Assembly: GCF_007655135.1 (NCBI RefSeq)
Contig: NC_045128.1
Span: 24,584,811 to 24,648,810, forward strand
Length of the DNA stretch: 64,000 bases
Direction: 5' to 3'
DNA from: Punica granatum
Taxonomy: Eukaryota; Streptophyta; Magnoliopsida; Myrtales; Lythraceae
The notes under the pieces were generated by a model. The model was not told the DNA's origin. It saw only the letters and a list, made by a program, of their open reading frames with translations, and did not search any database. Below are positions 11,143 to 23,000 of this stretch, one piece after another (positions within the stretch are counted from its first letter, which is position 1; every line of letters starts with the position of its first letter). The position numbers and the translations under genes are program-made.

Positions 11143-11949
11143 CTAACAAACCCACCGGACTTCATTCAAGATAAGAGGGTCAGCATGTCTTTCCCAACGC
11201 GTATCTGTAAAATCCGAAAATTTGTACGATGAAAATCGATAAATACAGAAGAATTTCCATACAGATGAGGAACATTCAGGAAATTACAAATTCCGATAGA
11301 CAAGTAAAAATCCCAATAAAATGCCACAGTTCCACCGCCATTATGATCTGTAAAATAACTTAGAGAATATATATTTGGGGTAAGCTTGACGCCCAGTGAT
11401 TAACCACAATTTTAACTAGCCGGATCATAACACGGATTCAGTAATATCATAAAAATATCGTGGAGGCCTATAGAACTCAGATCATCCATGTGCCTCTTCC
11501 CAGTTCTCGAGTACAGTAGTGGCTCCATATTGGTAGCCTCGCTACTCCAAGTAGCCCTTTCCTACTCTTCAATTTACGACTGGCTCGGGGCACCACAAGA
11601 CTTACCAATTTCCATCAATCTTAGTCCACATCTCAAAACCTTACAAAATCATTCACAAATATCGTAATCGGTCGTAGAAAAATACATGTATGATTCGAAA
11701 CATTAACATGGTAATGACATTGCAATTCTAAAAATACTGATATAATGATAATAAAAGTACTAGTTTAAGAATAGGTTACTCTCATTGATCCCCCGAATAC
11801 CAAAACAAACATATTCACTCTCGACCTCTCTAGTTCCTCTTAATCTATCATACTCAGTAAGTTGAATTTTGCAAATGGAATGAGATGGTCAAGAATGAAG
11901 AAATGCAAATTTAAAGAACATGATAAAGGCAGTGGCAGAAACGCAAAGC

Positions 11950-12556
11950 ATACACATGTGAGCTCTGTTCGAGATGTCTCGCATTAAGCCCGAAAGATCC
12001 GAACAATTGAAGACCCGGTAGGTGGCGACGAGATCGGTCTAAAAGAGAAGAGGCGAAATATTTCCTATTTTCTAGGGATTTCGTTGTATCTGTTGAATAT
12101 TTAAAGAGTGAAATATTCCTAGGAGATATTAGGGGTTGTTTTAGGATGTCTTTAGATTATTTAAAAGGGGAAATATCTATATCTCAAAGGGAAGATTATT
12201 CTAGAGGGATTTAGAATATTTTTGAGATATGGGGTCTTGTATCTATATACAATGAGTGAATCTTGTACTCAAAGATACAACATTGCGAGGAATGGTAAGT
12301 GTTGGGTGAGATTTTTCGGGAACTCTCCCGAGAATATTTTTTTTATATAACTCTAGGGTTTTAGAGTGAGAAAGGTAAGAGAATTGAGAGGTCGACAAAG
12401 ACTCTTCTCGGTGAGTTTCGCGTCGATAAGGGAGCTTGGGAAACACGAGTGATATCTTGGTTGTAATATCCAGTTTTTCGGTCTAGTGGATACTCTTTCT
12501 CTGCCCGTGGATGTTTCCCTCCGTTTGAAGATTTTACTACGTATGTTTGGTGTCGT
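11950..12556 (+). mobile_element. Copia-like LTR fragment
   Basis: The stretch around 12,480-12,545 (TCTCTGCCCGTGGATGTTTC and onward) resembles the downstream end of many plant Ty1/copia LTRs. Upstream is a region of short near-repeats (GAAATATTCCTAGGAG-like). It is cut at 12557 where A2 starts; the left limit is approximate. Confidence 0.4.
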
Positions 12557-15220
12557 TGTATGGACCCGTATATTGACTCTCGTTGGGGCCCGCATGCGCG
12601 CTTTTGGATCGCGCGGCTTGGGAGTGTCCACCTTCCCGGGAATGCGTGACGGACACGCCTGAGAAGGACTCGCCACTTATCATTTTACAAGCCGAAGGTC
12701 TAGGGCCGATAAGTTACCCGAGTCTAGGGGTATGGAATACCTAGTTTTGCTAAGGCATTAGTCTGTGCGGAACCGGAAAGTCCAAGTTCGGGGGTTTTCG
12801 TTACGTACGGGCCTATATCCCGCACGCCCTTTCGGTACTCTAGTTTGCTAGGCTTGCAATTTCATTTCATTTACCGCGTGAATTAGGCTACGCTCGGCGT
12901 ACACGTTTTGATACCAGAAATTCGGTGAACTAAATGATATCGGTTGAGAAGCCGAGAGAAAAGTAGACCTGTGTGTCGAGGAATCGGTTCACAATCTTGC
13001 GTTACAGTTCATCAAACTATAATGTTTGAATTCCTACGTGAACCGGAACCACGAAATCTTAGGATTACTTTTGTCTAGGCAAGCATTGGACTGATTCGAT
13101 TAGTTCGATTTTCGGACCGTTCGCTCACCGACTGAGATTCTTACATAATGAATGTACAAAATAAATCCTTAAAATTCTTTCAGAAAAACAATAAAATACA
13201 AATTACAAATGATTGAAACCCAGTTGATTCGCGTTCGGTTATTATTCCACTCCGACTCACCGTGAGTTTAGGGAAACACCGAAAAACTGAAATTCAAATG
13301 CGCTCTCGGTGAATATGGCGTTGGATCCCGTGACTGATTGTTAGGGCGTTGAACCCTAAGTGCAATGCGTCCTATAGGTCGGGCTCGACTCACATGGACA
13401 AACAAGAGTAGAAAAGTAACAAACAACACGCAGATTGTAGACAATATGTTTGTTATTGCCAAGTGTACGTGGATTAACATATTATTAACCCAGGGGTATT
13501 TTTGCAAGCAAATGTCATATGCTAAACAAGTAAACGTGTGTAAAAAATTGTTTGCATTCGGCTTTGTTTCAAGGATTTGACAGATATGGTATCTGTAGTC
13601 AAGTCCTTTGTGTGTGGATTGTTTTTAAAATTGTTTTGTATTGTGACACTGAATCACCACTGAATTAGCCAAACTCGTGTTTTGACTTTAGATTTGGAAC
13701 CTAGAGTTCCCCTAACCATTATCTAATGTTTGGTTAGGTCGAGTGAAAGGTTAATCAGCATTTTGCATGTTCTGTAATAGAGATAACCGTTCTATCTACT
13801 CGAGTTTATGATAGGATGACAGAAATTTATCAGTGGATAAGAAAAGGCTTTGCAGATGAACCTGCACCTAAATAGGTAGCCTATTATTATCTTGATACCG
13901 TAGTGTTTATGTCAAGCTAGCCCTAGGGGTGTCGCTAAATTGTGAAAAGACGATTCTACCATTTATTTGAAAATTATTTCAGAAAAGGGAAACATCACAG
14001 TGCGGGCCACCTCGGCTTATAGCCGGTGTCGACCAACTCTCTGGATCGTCCAAGGTTATGTAAGAACCCCAAAAAAGCCAAAGAACCGGTCGATCTAACC
14101 GGAAGTGATCTAAAAAAATCTTCTGTATCCTGACCTAAGTTACCTGAAATTAGGTAAAAAACTCAAGTTGAGACACATAAGTCCTTTCTAGACGTTCGTG
14201 CTACATCGGACTGCATGTTTCGAGTTTTGAAATAGACAAGTTTTGAAAAGAGCATTAACGTCACTTGACAACTTATCAACGCAAGTTATCAGTTAATTAC
14301 CAATTCATGAAAAAGTTGTCAGTATGAAGTAGGTTTAATCATGTGAGCATCTCGATTAACCCGTTTGTGAATTACAGCTTAAAATTAAATACCGAATGCA
14401 ATAAATGTGCAAGTTACAAACAATCAAACATATCATGAATTGATCTACTGAATGAAGTCTGAGTGCCCGAAAAGTTTAATTTAATGAAAACAATTCATGA
14501 CACGGCGACCAAGACAGGTCCAGGAAGGTCGAGGATAATTTGGTCAAAATGACCAAAATACCCTCGGAACCCAAATGGCCCCGAAAGAGTCTTCGATACA
14601 TGAATTCATGCATTTTTACTTTAAAAACAATGTTTTAAAGTTGTTAGCATGCTGGGTTTGCGACGATATTGAAATTGCAATTTGCACAAAGTCCAAGAAA
14701 TTGATTTGATCGAGGTAAAGAGACCGTTCTTAACTCGAATAAGGTCAAAGAACTCTCGGCTCTTTCTTCTTGGGAATAGCCGTGGGTTTCCTTGACCCGT
14801 TCTGGGTTTCAAGCATTCTCTTTAACCCAATTTCAACTATTTCTCACATGCTCAAACGTTAAACACTGTAAATAACATGTATTTAACAAAAGCCGGTATC
14901 ACCATGATTTGGAAAACGCATTTAAACATACAAACATGCGCAAACACGTTATTTATGGAATCGATAAAACAATACCGGCTCCATGAACTAGGAAAAAAAT
15001 AAAGATTTGGGAAACAACTCAAATCGGGGCAAGGAATCCGGTCTTGCCCGAAAAGGTCAAGAATACCCTCGGTTACCTCTCCAAGAGGTTAATCCTAGAG
15101 TTATCTCGGCTTTTCCGGATCGATATGACTTCCTCGACGTCGATTTAAACATTTCCCGACATGCTAGCACGTTAAACGATGATAAACACGCATGATATAA
15201 CATGGAAATTGCATAAAGAT
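12557..15220 (-). mobile_element. LTR of family A, copy A2 (truncated)
   Basis: The left edge is TGTATGGACCC at 12557. It matches A4 from 45,548 up to about 48,180 and then stops near CATAAAGATT (15,220), so the U3 end is missing. It contains the shared blocks: GGCTTGGGAGTGTCCACC, CGGGCCTATATCCCGCACG, CACCTCGGCTTATAGCCGG, and the hairpin at 14751-14788. No coding capacity. Confidence 0.7.
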
Positions 15221-15360
15221 TCATCTTATCATACAAATATAAATCTTCATTAATTTATAATTTAAAATTTTCATTGAAATGCCACGGGTACAAACATACT
15301 TTTATGTGAAAATGCATATATATAAAAAGACAATGATATAAGAAACCCTGGGATGTTACA

Positions 15361-15997
15361 TTATGCCACAACAAGAGGATCAATAACGTAAGCTTTCCTT
15401 TTTTTTCCTCTTTAGAATTTAAATTTCTTTGTTTATTTTTGAAATTAATTGTTTTGAAAATCATTATGTAGTTCTTTTTAGGTTTAAACTTTAATTTTGA
15501 ATTTTTTCATGAACTGATATTTTATTTTTATTTTTCTGATTCATTTTTACTTGTATAAATTTTTTATTTTATTTTATTCTACTTTATTCTATTTTATTTT
15601 ATATTATTTCATTCTTTTATGAATTTCAATTATATTCTTGAATTTTTCTGAACTTTTATATTTTATTTTTTTAATCTTTAAATTCTTCTATTTTTAATTA
15701 GTATTCATCTTATTCTCAATTTCTCTTTTCAGATTTTCCACTAATTTTAATTTTAATTTAAATATTCTGATTCTTATATTTTTCGAGGAACCTATCTTTT
15801 TATTTTTATTTAGTTTTTATTTTATTTATTTTTCGTGAAACATTTCCTAAATTTTTCTTCTTTTCTTGAATTTATCTGTATTTTTATGAATCTTTTCTCC
15901 ATTTATAATTTCTTACTTCTTAATTTTTTATGCATCTTGTATTATTTTTAAATTTTTTCTACTGTCACTTCACGGGACCGTTTGCAACCTTAGAAAA
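15361..15997. other. AT-rich intergenic DNA
   Basis: Very T-rich stretch with TTTTATTTTA-like runs. No gene, terminal repeat or RNA gene is visible. Confidence 0.6.
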
Positions 15998-16886
15998 GGG
16001 TAAATTAAAAAAGGGTAAATTACAAAAAAAAACCCAAGTTTTGTAAAATGTCTCAATTTTGTCATAAATTTTGTTTTGTAACAAAAAAACCATAAGTTTT
16101 CTAAAATGTCTCAAAAATGACCTCCGTTATAACTTCCGTCAATTTTTGCTGCTGATGGTGGGTCCCTTTAACAGTCCACGTAGGTCACACGTAGGCTAGT
16201 GGGTCCCTTTAACAGTCCACGTAGGTCACACGTAGGCAAAAATTGACGGAAGTTATAACGGAGGTAATTTTTGAGACATTTTAGAAAACTTATGGTTTTT
16301 TTTGCTACAAAACAAAATTTAGGACAAAATTGAGACATTTTACAAAACTTGGGTTTTTTTTTGTAATTTGCCCATTAAAAAAAACCAAAATTTTTTCACT
16401 TTTTTCTAATTTTAACACGATTTTTTAAGTTTGTCCAATAAAATCACAAACTTAGCAAAAGGTTTCATGCTCGGCACACTGTAGGCTTACCCGGCATTTC
16501 TAGCAGAAAAAGCTTTTGTGGATCGTTAATGTTGTCGACGTGGATAACGGCAGTTTAGATTTGTCGACATGCATAACGCTGTGAGCTCACCCAACATTTC
16601 TAGCAACCGTGCTCTGTGACATTTATATGCCCAGATTTGGGGCTTTTCAGCCCTATATAAGGAAAATTTTTCAAATTTTCAATTAGTCGTGGACTGCTGT
16701 TATCCACATTGACACCGTTAACGGTTCATATAAACTTTTTTCATTAGAAATATCGGGTGAGCCCATGCGTGCCAAATGTGAAACCATTTGCTCACTTAGT
16801 GATTTTATTGGATAAAATTAAAAGTTCGTGTTGAAATTAGAAAAAAAAAAGTGAAAAGTTTGTGTTTTTTTTTTTGAATTTTACCC
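15998..16886. mobile_element. Outer Mutator-type MITE, interrupted by another MITE
   Basis: Ends are GGGTAAATTAAAAAAAACC on the left and, as reverse complement, GGGTAAAATTCAAAAAAAA on the right; similarity between the arms extends for about 200 bp (shared TCTAATTTCAACACGA- and TCCAATAAAATCAC-like blocks). Flanks are CTTAGAAAA (15989-15997) and CTCAGAAAA (16886-16894): an imperfect 9-bp target duplication, the Mutator superfamily size. Without the inner insertion it would be about 0.52 kb. No transposase. Confidence 0.7.
16013..16373. mobile_element. Inner Mutator-type MITE with near-perfect long inverted repeats
   Basis: 361 bp; arms of about 140 bp are nearly identical inverted repeats starting GGGTAAATTACA / GGGCAAATTACA. 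The flanking 9-bp direct repeat ATTAAAAAA (16004-16012 and 16374-16382) is exact. The centre holds two tandem copies of a unit of about 39 bp starting GTGGGTCCCTTTAACAG. It sits inside the left arm of the outer element, so it is the younger insertion. Confidence 0.88.
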
Positions 16887-17046
16887 TCAGAAAAATGATG
16901 TAAAAGTTGACAGATGGTAGATTTTCGGGTTTAAGTAATCTTTTGTGTACTTCTATGGAAAAGAAGAAAATTCATTCTAAATAGGAGAAATCTGGCAAAA
17001 TTAATGGTTCTTCACATGGGCCTTTGATTAATTACCACAAATACCC

Positions 17047-17228
17047 TTAACTTCTCTTATAATTTTGAAAGGTTGCCCCCCTTTGCTGGCGCCTTCTCCG
17101 AGCCTCCTCCGCCATCGCCACCTCTGCATCTTCGTACTCGAAGTATCCGACGAAGTTTTCTGACACATATCCACCTAAGACATATTTGAAGCCAATATAG
17201 TCATATCTTGTATCTCCGGCAATATATC
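17047..17228 (-). pseudogene. Exon-like coding fragment of unknown identity
   Basis: On the minus strand, TCCATTTTTTGTAG looks like a splice acceptor, followed by an open frame of 60 codons to TAA (17047-17049). It begins GYIAGDTRYDYIGFKYVLGG, continues VSENFVGYFEYEDAEVAM, and ends in an Arg/Gln-rich tail. The composition is protein-like (aromatic and charged residues, no low complexity), unlike nearby chance ORFs. I do not recognise the family, and no upstream exon was found; the DNA just upstream is a GC-rich degenerate repeat. It could be a terminal exon of a small gene, a captured gene piece next to the MITEs, or chance. Confidence 0.35.
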
Positions 17229-17279
17229 CTACAAAAAATGGAGTTAGCGTTACGTTGCAGGTGTCGGCACGAGCTTTGT

Positions 17280-17530
17280 TGATTAAACACTAGGTCAGCA
17301 TGAGCGCAGGGCTGCATGAGCACTGAGTCCTGTAAGCCTAGGGCTTGCAGCCTATAGATCCACTAAACCCAGGGCTCGTGGAGATCTCTCTCTCTCTCTC
17401 TCGTCCAGGGCTCGGATGCTCGGCTAGGGGCAAACCCTGAGTAATGCTCTCTCAAAACCAAGGCTCACGAGCCCTCGGCTGAGCGAGCCCTGCCAGAGCA
17501 AACCAGCTCCCGTAAGCCTTAGGTCGAGAG
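17280..17530. repeat. Degenerate AGGGCTCG/GAGCCCT minisatellite-like region with a (CT)n run
   Basis: Many variants of AGGGCTCG, AGCCCTGG and GAGCCCT in both orientations, around a (TC)n run at about 17384-17402. GC-rich compared with its surroundings. No ORF of note. Confidence 0.5.
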
Positions 17531-17656
17531 GCCCTTTTTATTTTTTTTCACAAACATAAAAATTATTTTATTTAAATTATATCCAACTGTAATTTAGTCT
17601 TTTGATCTTCAATAATTTTATCCAATTCCTTGACTATACCGAAGTGCAACCAAGCA

Positions 17657-17657
17657 A

Positions 17658-17683
<26 letters not shown>
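17657..17683. repeat. (TA)n microsatellite
   Basis: An uninterrupted TA run in AT-rich DNA. Confidence 0.85.
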
Positions 17684-17688
<5 letters not shown>

Positions 17689-17689
17689 C

Positions 17690-18717
17690 ATAATCTAAAT
17701 TCAAATACCCTCTAGCTAATGCCGATCATTTCCAATTCCAATTTGCAAGAATACCCATAAATATATTGTAGAATAATTTGATATCAAACTTAAAATAAAA
17801 CTATTTTAGGAGAATAGTTGCCTTGGACTTGAGCTTGCCCATCCCAAAGATGAAGTAACTTCCCCTCTTAACTTCCCCCATAACCTCCTCCTCCCAGTTT
17901 GTTTAAGGAAAATTGCACCACTTAGCAAGGGTTTTTTGTCATTTTCACCTTTTAACACGTTTTTTTCTAATTTAGTATGTTGTTTAACGTGCATTAATTA
18001 GTGTAGTGACACAAAGCTCTAACTCAAAACCAAGAGAGCCTAAATTCGATTCTTGTACTAAACTTAATGGCCTTCCTTATGACCAAAAATAAAAAAATAC
18101 GGGGACAAGATGCTGAATTGGCATTCATAGTGGGCCACTTTTGCACATATGGACTCGGCGCATGCACAAAATAAAAATATATATAAATGATTTCAGAAAA
18201 TATAGTAAAAAAAATTGCCTGAAGGGAGAGGGGGATAAATTATTCCCCACCAACCATTGGCACGCCTGCACTCAAATGAGGTTGCGAGAGGCCCAAGGAA
18301 GCAGATCGGGAGCGGCCTCTCTCTAGGCCACCTTCCTCACTCAACGAGGACACCGAAGACCTATAGAGTCTCCGCGGGCCTCACCTGAGGGGAGCAGCGG
18401 TTGAAAGGAGCCCCTCACCCAATTTGCTCCCCCTCACTCTCTTTGAAAAGAGTGGAAAGGGAAGCAGATTGAGGGAGGGAGCTCCCCTACTCTTGCTGCG
18501 CCCATTCAAGCAAGGTCGTTGGAGCTCTATAGGTCCTCTGTGACCTCGTCTAGGTGATGGCCGCCCCTGTGACTAGTGGAGGAACGGCACCCCCTCCTCT
18601 CTAATTCAAGTTCATGCATTGTGTTTTTTTTTTTTTTTTGTAATTTCCTTATTTTTTGACTTTGTTCACATATCGCGTCAACGTGTGTAAGGGTGGCACA
18701 CCATCTTAGCTAGCTAA
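17690..18717. other. Non-coding stretch with a GC-rich island (about 18,230-18,600)
   Basis: AT-rich DNA surrounds a GC-rich block containing pieces such as GGCCACCTTCCTC and GATGGCCGCCCCTGTG. Similar islands occur inside foldback elements at 32.1, 38.1 and 54.4 kb, so this may be the core of another such element; I could not pair its arms. Confidence 0.35.
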
Positions 18718-18732
18718 GTGTTATGTCTCCAT

Positions 18733-18920
18733 AACCTCAAGAGATTTGGCCTAGTGGTTAAGGTGTGCTTAAGTTTGCACTCGATCCCGGGTTCGAATCC
18801 CCTTGGGGCCATCGGAGCGCCTTTGGCGTGATTACTCGCTCTGTGCGCCGTCGAAGGTTCATAGAGCCCTGGAGATTAGTCGGGTAAAGCCTAGACACCC
18901 CGAATTAACAAAAAAAAAAA
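18733..18920 (+). mobile_element. tRNA-derived SINE, full length
   Basis: 188 bp with RNA polymerase III promoter boxes: A box TGGCCTAGTGG (18747-18757) and B box GGTTCGAATCC (18790-18800). A unique body contains GCGCCTTTGGCGTGATTAC, and the 3' end is an A tail (about 18911-18920). It is flanked by a perfect 15-bp target duplication, GTGTTATGTCTCCAT (18718-18732 and 18921-18935). It needs LINE enzymes supplied elsewhere. The perfect duplication implies a fairly recent insertion. Confidence 0.93.
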
Positions 18921-18935
18921 GTGTTATGTCTCCAT

Positions 18936-19721
18936 TTTCAATGCCTACTAAACAACGTACTAGATTTGACTTTGAAATTTAGTTTTGTTTTATGACATGC
19001 TAAGTTTGTGAAAATGGCCAAGAATCCTAAAATGTGATGCACGCTTCTCAAAAATTTTTTTTCTGGGTGAATAGCAAGCTTCTTAATTTTGAATGAAACA
19101 AATTGCCAAGAGAGAATTTATAGAAAAAGAGAAAGACAAAACAAAATTTACAAAATAGAAGCTCTTTTGACGGAAATTAATTACCTCTACTAATGACTAG
19201 AAACGTTGCTAAGTATCAACTATTAACTATTACCTATATAACGTAAGATTGTATATTTGATAGTTCAATTTTCTCTTTTTGTAATAAATTATGTAATGAT
19301 TTTCTTTAATCTGTTCCATATAATCTAATTATCCTTTAAAAATATGGATATTGTGTTTTGATTATCTTCTTTTTAAGTATAGTCATAATAGGGCGCGATG
19401 TTTGCTAGTATTTATGAATGCAATGCGGTGTTCCAAAGTCATATATTTCATCCTTAACTAACATGAAATTATTTTTCCACTTTGGTCGAAAATTTTCTTT
19501 CTTTCCTTTTGGGGTTCGGGGTGGTGGGAGGAGTGTTGAAATTGTCCTTAAAGTGACATAACAGTATTTCTGAGAGGCGTGGTGTCCGAAGAGCCTGCCC
19601 CTTCCTCGATCTATTCCCTTACTCTCCCTTCAAGAGAACGGACTCCGGTAGCCTCACATAGAGGAGGATGGCCGAAAAGTTTTCTCTCCTTCCCGATCAA
19701 CCCCTCCTCTCAATCTTCGCG

Positions 19722-19754
<33 letters not shown>

Positions 19755-19869
19755 CTGCTCATGGAAAAGCGCTCCTCTCGACCGTCGTCCAATGGCAAGA
19801 TCGTTGGATGCCCAAGAGATCTTTGCTGACCTCATTTGTGCCAAGAGGTCGGTGGGAAGCCCTTTCATT
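18936..19869. other. Intergenic DNA with a (GA)n run
   Basis: Mostly AT-rich. A moderately GC-rich patch at about 19,570-19,830 contains (GA)n at about 19723-19752 and a 97-codon open frame that looks like chance. No recognisable gene. Confidence 0.5.
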
Positions 19870-20419
19870 TAGGGCCGGCAGTATTTGACACGACGCGATA
19901 ATACGACATGGATACGGTACAGAGTAAAGCAGGTTTGGGTTAAGGTTAAATGTGATAAATAAACGTGTTTAAACGGGTTTAACCATTGTAACATGTTTAG
20001 ATACGGTTAGACCAGTTTATATTATGTGTCATCGTATTAATAAATTTGTTTCACATATTGTATAAATTTATAGAAAAAAGTACATTAAAATCATCTAAAT
20101 TTGTTTATATAAATCACTCGTTTATGGTACTTTTATCATGTCAATCGTGTAGTAATGTGTAACTAAAGTTAATAATGTCATATCTTGTAGGTATAATATG
20201 TATTTAAAGGTAATAGTGTCGTATTGTGTAGGTAAATATACATACATATTTAGACATGCTTAGTTAAACGGGTTAGGCATGTCGTATCCGTGTCCACCCG
20301 TAATTAAACTTGTCGTGTTCGTATTTGAAAATCTTGACACGTTTATTAACTGTGTCGTGTTTGGGTTTAGAGTTTTTTGATACGAATCCGTTTAGACACG
20401 ACACATATTGCCACCCCTA
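19870..20419. mobile_element. hAT-type non-autonomous DNA transposon
   Basis: 550 bp. Ends are TAGGGCCGGCAG on the left and, as reverse complement, TAGGGGTGGCAA on the right, both followed by a GACACGAC-type block. Such elements are common in plants. The 8-bp flanks CTTTCATT (19862-19869) and CCTTCATC (20420-20427) match at 6 of 8 positions, the hAT duplication size. Inside are repeated ACGGGTTTAA/CGTGTTTAA motifs and no transposase. Confidence 0.7.
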
Positions 20420-20645
20420 CCTTCATCCCTTCTCTTTTGTCCTTTTCCAAAATATTTTGTAACAATTTTTTTCACTTTACTTTCATTTTTTTCTATTTTA
20501 AAAAATAATTTTTGTTAAATATATATTAAATTTTTTACACAGAAATGTAACAATAGGACGAAAGTCAAACATAGCCAACCATTAGGGGTACATTTTGCAA
20601 ATTAGACCTCCTATAGGATTATATGTAATAATTACAATTACTTAG

Positions 20646-20952
20646 GTGGTATTTGATAAATTAAGTGCTGAAAAATTAAGTACCTAATTACTTAAGGGAA
20701 GAAATGTATAGGAAGAAGGAAGAAATGAATAAGGATGAGAAAAGTTTTGTGAGAGATAAAGAGTCCCAATAAGTTAAGCATGACTTATTTCATTAAGTCA
20801 AAATTTTCTACTTATTTCATTGAGTGCTTTTCTGCTTAATAATTAAGCAATTTAGATCATTATGTCTCATATTTCCCTCTTTCTTGCATTCATTTTCTCT
20901 TATAACTAACTTTTAACTAACTTTTAATTCAGTTAAAACAAACACACCTTTA
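20646..20952. mobile_element. MITE of the GGTATTTGATAA... family
   Basis: The left end GGTGGTATTTGATAAATTAAG and, at the right, the reverse complement GGTGTGTTTGTTTTAAC form weak terminal inverted repeats. Related ends occur at about 37,438 and 38,770 and in the element at 54 kb. Boundaries are approximate. Confidence 0.4.
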
Positions 20953-21195
20953 GTTTCTGTTATAAAAAAAGTCTACAAGTCTAACAAAAAAAAAGATAAA
21001 TAAAAGTTCAAATAAAGTGGTATAGGTATTAATTTTCCTCTTTCTTGTATTCATTTTCTTTTATAACTAACTTGTAACTAATTTTTAAGTAATTATTTAA
21101 TTAAATTGAAATAAACACGCCATTAGTTTCTATTATAAAGGAAGTCTGTAAGTCTAATAAAAAAAGATAAACAAAAGTTCAAATAAAGGGGCATA
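20873..21195. repeat. Tandem duplication, about 161-bp unit, two copies
   Basis: Two copies start at TTCCCTCTTTCTTG (about 20873) and TTTCCTCTTTCTTG (about 21034) and run through matching AAAGTTCAAATAAAG blocks. The unit includes the end of the MITE at 20646-20952, so the duplication is later than that insertion. Confidence 0.65.
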
Positions 21196-21199
21196 GGTA

Positions 21200-21980
21200 A
21201 TAGTCTTCGAAGTATGAACTGCATATGAACTCTCTGTCTTAGGGCTATATAGCATTTTGCATTGTATTGCTACTTCCTTTTTAATGATTACAAGTACTTA
21301 ACATGTCACACCAAATGGGCGACTTAATTGGGCCAATGAAGGGTAGCGCTATCCCTAACTTTTCCAGGGAAGCAACGTGGGATGTACATAGAATATGGAT
21401 TCAAGTAAAGGCTGTGACAATATTACACATCCTACATCCCAAGTGGTGAGTATCATGTTTCTTTCAATAGTGACGTCCTGATCTACTCTGCCGACTGCTC
21501 TTCGTAATTCACCTGTGAACCTATCGGTTCATGTTTAATTAACAACCTGATGAACTGTCAAGTTCATAAGACTCAAATGAAGTTGGTCTTGCAGCTTAAT
21601 TGGTAATGTATAGGTATTCTAATTGGCAACATATATGTATTAACTGATGAGTATAGTAAATTGCAAATTCAATAGACTCTGTATTTCCTGTAAATTATTT
21701 AGTGTAATTCTCGTATTAAGTGAACAAAATCGAAGTTTCGGTCAAATTAAAAAGTGTATATATCTTATATAATTATAACTCTTGTTTGTAAAAGCCATGT
21801 GTCGTTCCCATGATTTTTTGCTTTTTATTTTTTATTATTATTTTCCACAAATATAAAAGAAATATGGATAGGTATTTTCTTTTTTTATAAATAAATATTT
21901 TTTCTTTTACTTTCATTTTTATATTTTTATACTTTTATATTTAAATTTTTATTCATTTTAAGTATATAAATATATTTTTT
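21200..21980. other. Non-coding intergenic DNA
   Basis: AT-rich with no ORF, terminal repeat or RNA gene that I can support. Confidence 0.5.
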
Positions 21981-21988
21981 CCGACATG

Positions 21989-22440
21989 TACCACTTGATA
22001 TTCGGAAGTCCACTAGGTCCGACTAACCTAGGTTGAAGTGAGCTCGACCCCAAGGGATAAACCTTTACCGATTATGAATTTTCTCCAATCACAAGACTTA
22101 TATGATACTACTCCTAAGAATAACAAGCGTCAACTCATCTATAACCAATTTACGTTGATAAAAACCTATTTTAATTCATTACCAATTTAAATAATCTCTT
22201 TTTATTTGTGATTTTTTTTGTGTGTACCACTAATATTTGAAAATTCTCTTTATGTCCGATTAATCTAGATTTGAGCAAAGTCGACCTACTAAAGAGATAA
22301 GCCTCTCCTTATTAGTAATTTTCTCCAATCATAAGACTCACACCCGAGGTCTTGCCTATGGATTACAAGCGTCGACTCACTCTAATTTTAATTCACCAAT
22401 TTAAGTAGTTTCTTTTAATTTGTGATTAGAGAAATGTCGT
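21989..22440. repeat. Diverged direct repeat, about 236-bp unit, two copies
   Basis: Both copies start at TACCAC (21989 and 22225) and share TCCGA-TAA-CTAG, TTTTCTCCAATCA-AAGACT and TACAAGCGTC-ACTCA blocks with many differences. This is an old duplication of a dispersed repeat. Confidence 0.55.
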
Positions 22441-23000
22441 TATTTTTATAGTAAAATGCAATGTTAGACTAACATTGACTTAAACTAATTCTTATTTAGA
22501 CATTAACTTGGAATAAGCCACAATATTTTTTTAATAAATATCGAACCCTATTACAAGGAAGTTCATCCACCTAAAAATACCGAGCCACTTAAGGCCTATT
22601 ATATTGCAATCATATACTGTAATTAAATATATTAATTCACACTAAGATTGGAGAGAAATGTTAACTTTTATATCACATGAACTATTAATTAGCACAATCT
22701 TTTGAAACTATTCGGTCAAAGGTCGATGACCATTTAAAGGACACCACTCTTGTGCCCGCTGAATCAATATATAAGATTGGCTTTTGAGCCAACAATTATT
22801 TGTGGATTAATTCGACACAATTCCAGAATATTAAGAGAGTTAGGGCGTTTTAAGAGTTTGCTAATTGTAAAACACAGTAAAGCTTCGTTTTATCCTAAAA
22901 AAAACTCGCCAATTAATAATTCTTTTCGAAAAAAGTTGACCATGCCTCGAAGCAATTATTCAACATCGAAAAAGGTGTCTATCATCTTCTTTGACACCAA

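Larger units (their letters stand above)
11143..15360 (-). mobile_element. Older gypsy-type LTR or element hosting E1, a copia-like LTR and A2 (fragments)
   Basis: The right edge, TGTTACA at 15354-15360, reads TGTAACATCCCAGGG on the minus strand, a start typical of plant chromovirus-type LTRs. The left part (11,143-11,940) has LTR-like sequence with ACGCGTTGGGAAAGACATGC on the minus strand, which I associate with the same type. Between them lie a copia-like LTR fragment and family A copy A2. The left end lies beyond E1 and was not found. Confidence 0.4.

Noticed and set aside
18747..18800. tRNA gene
   Set aside because: The A and B boxes are present, but the acceptor stem does not close and the sequence continues into an A-tailed body with target duplications; it is a SINE.
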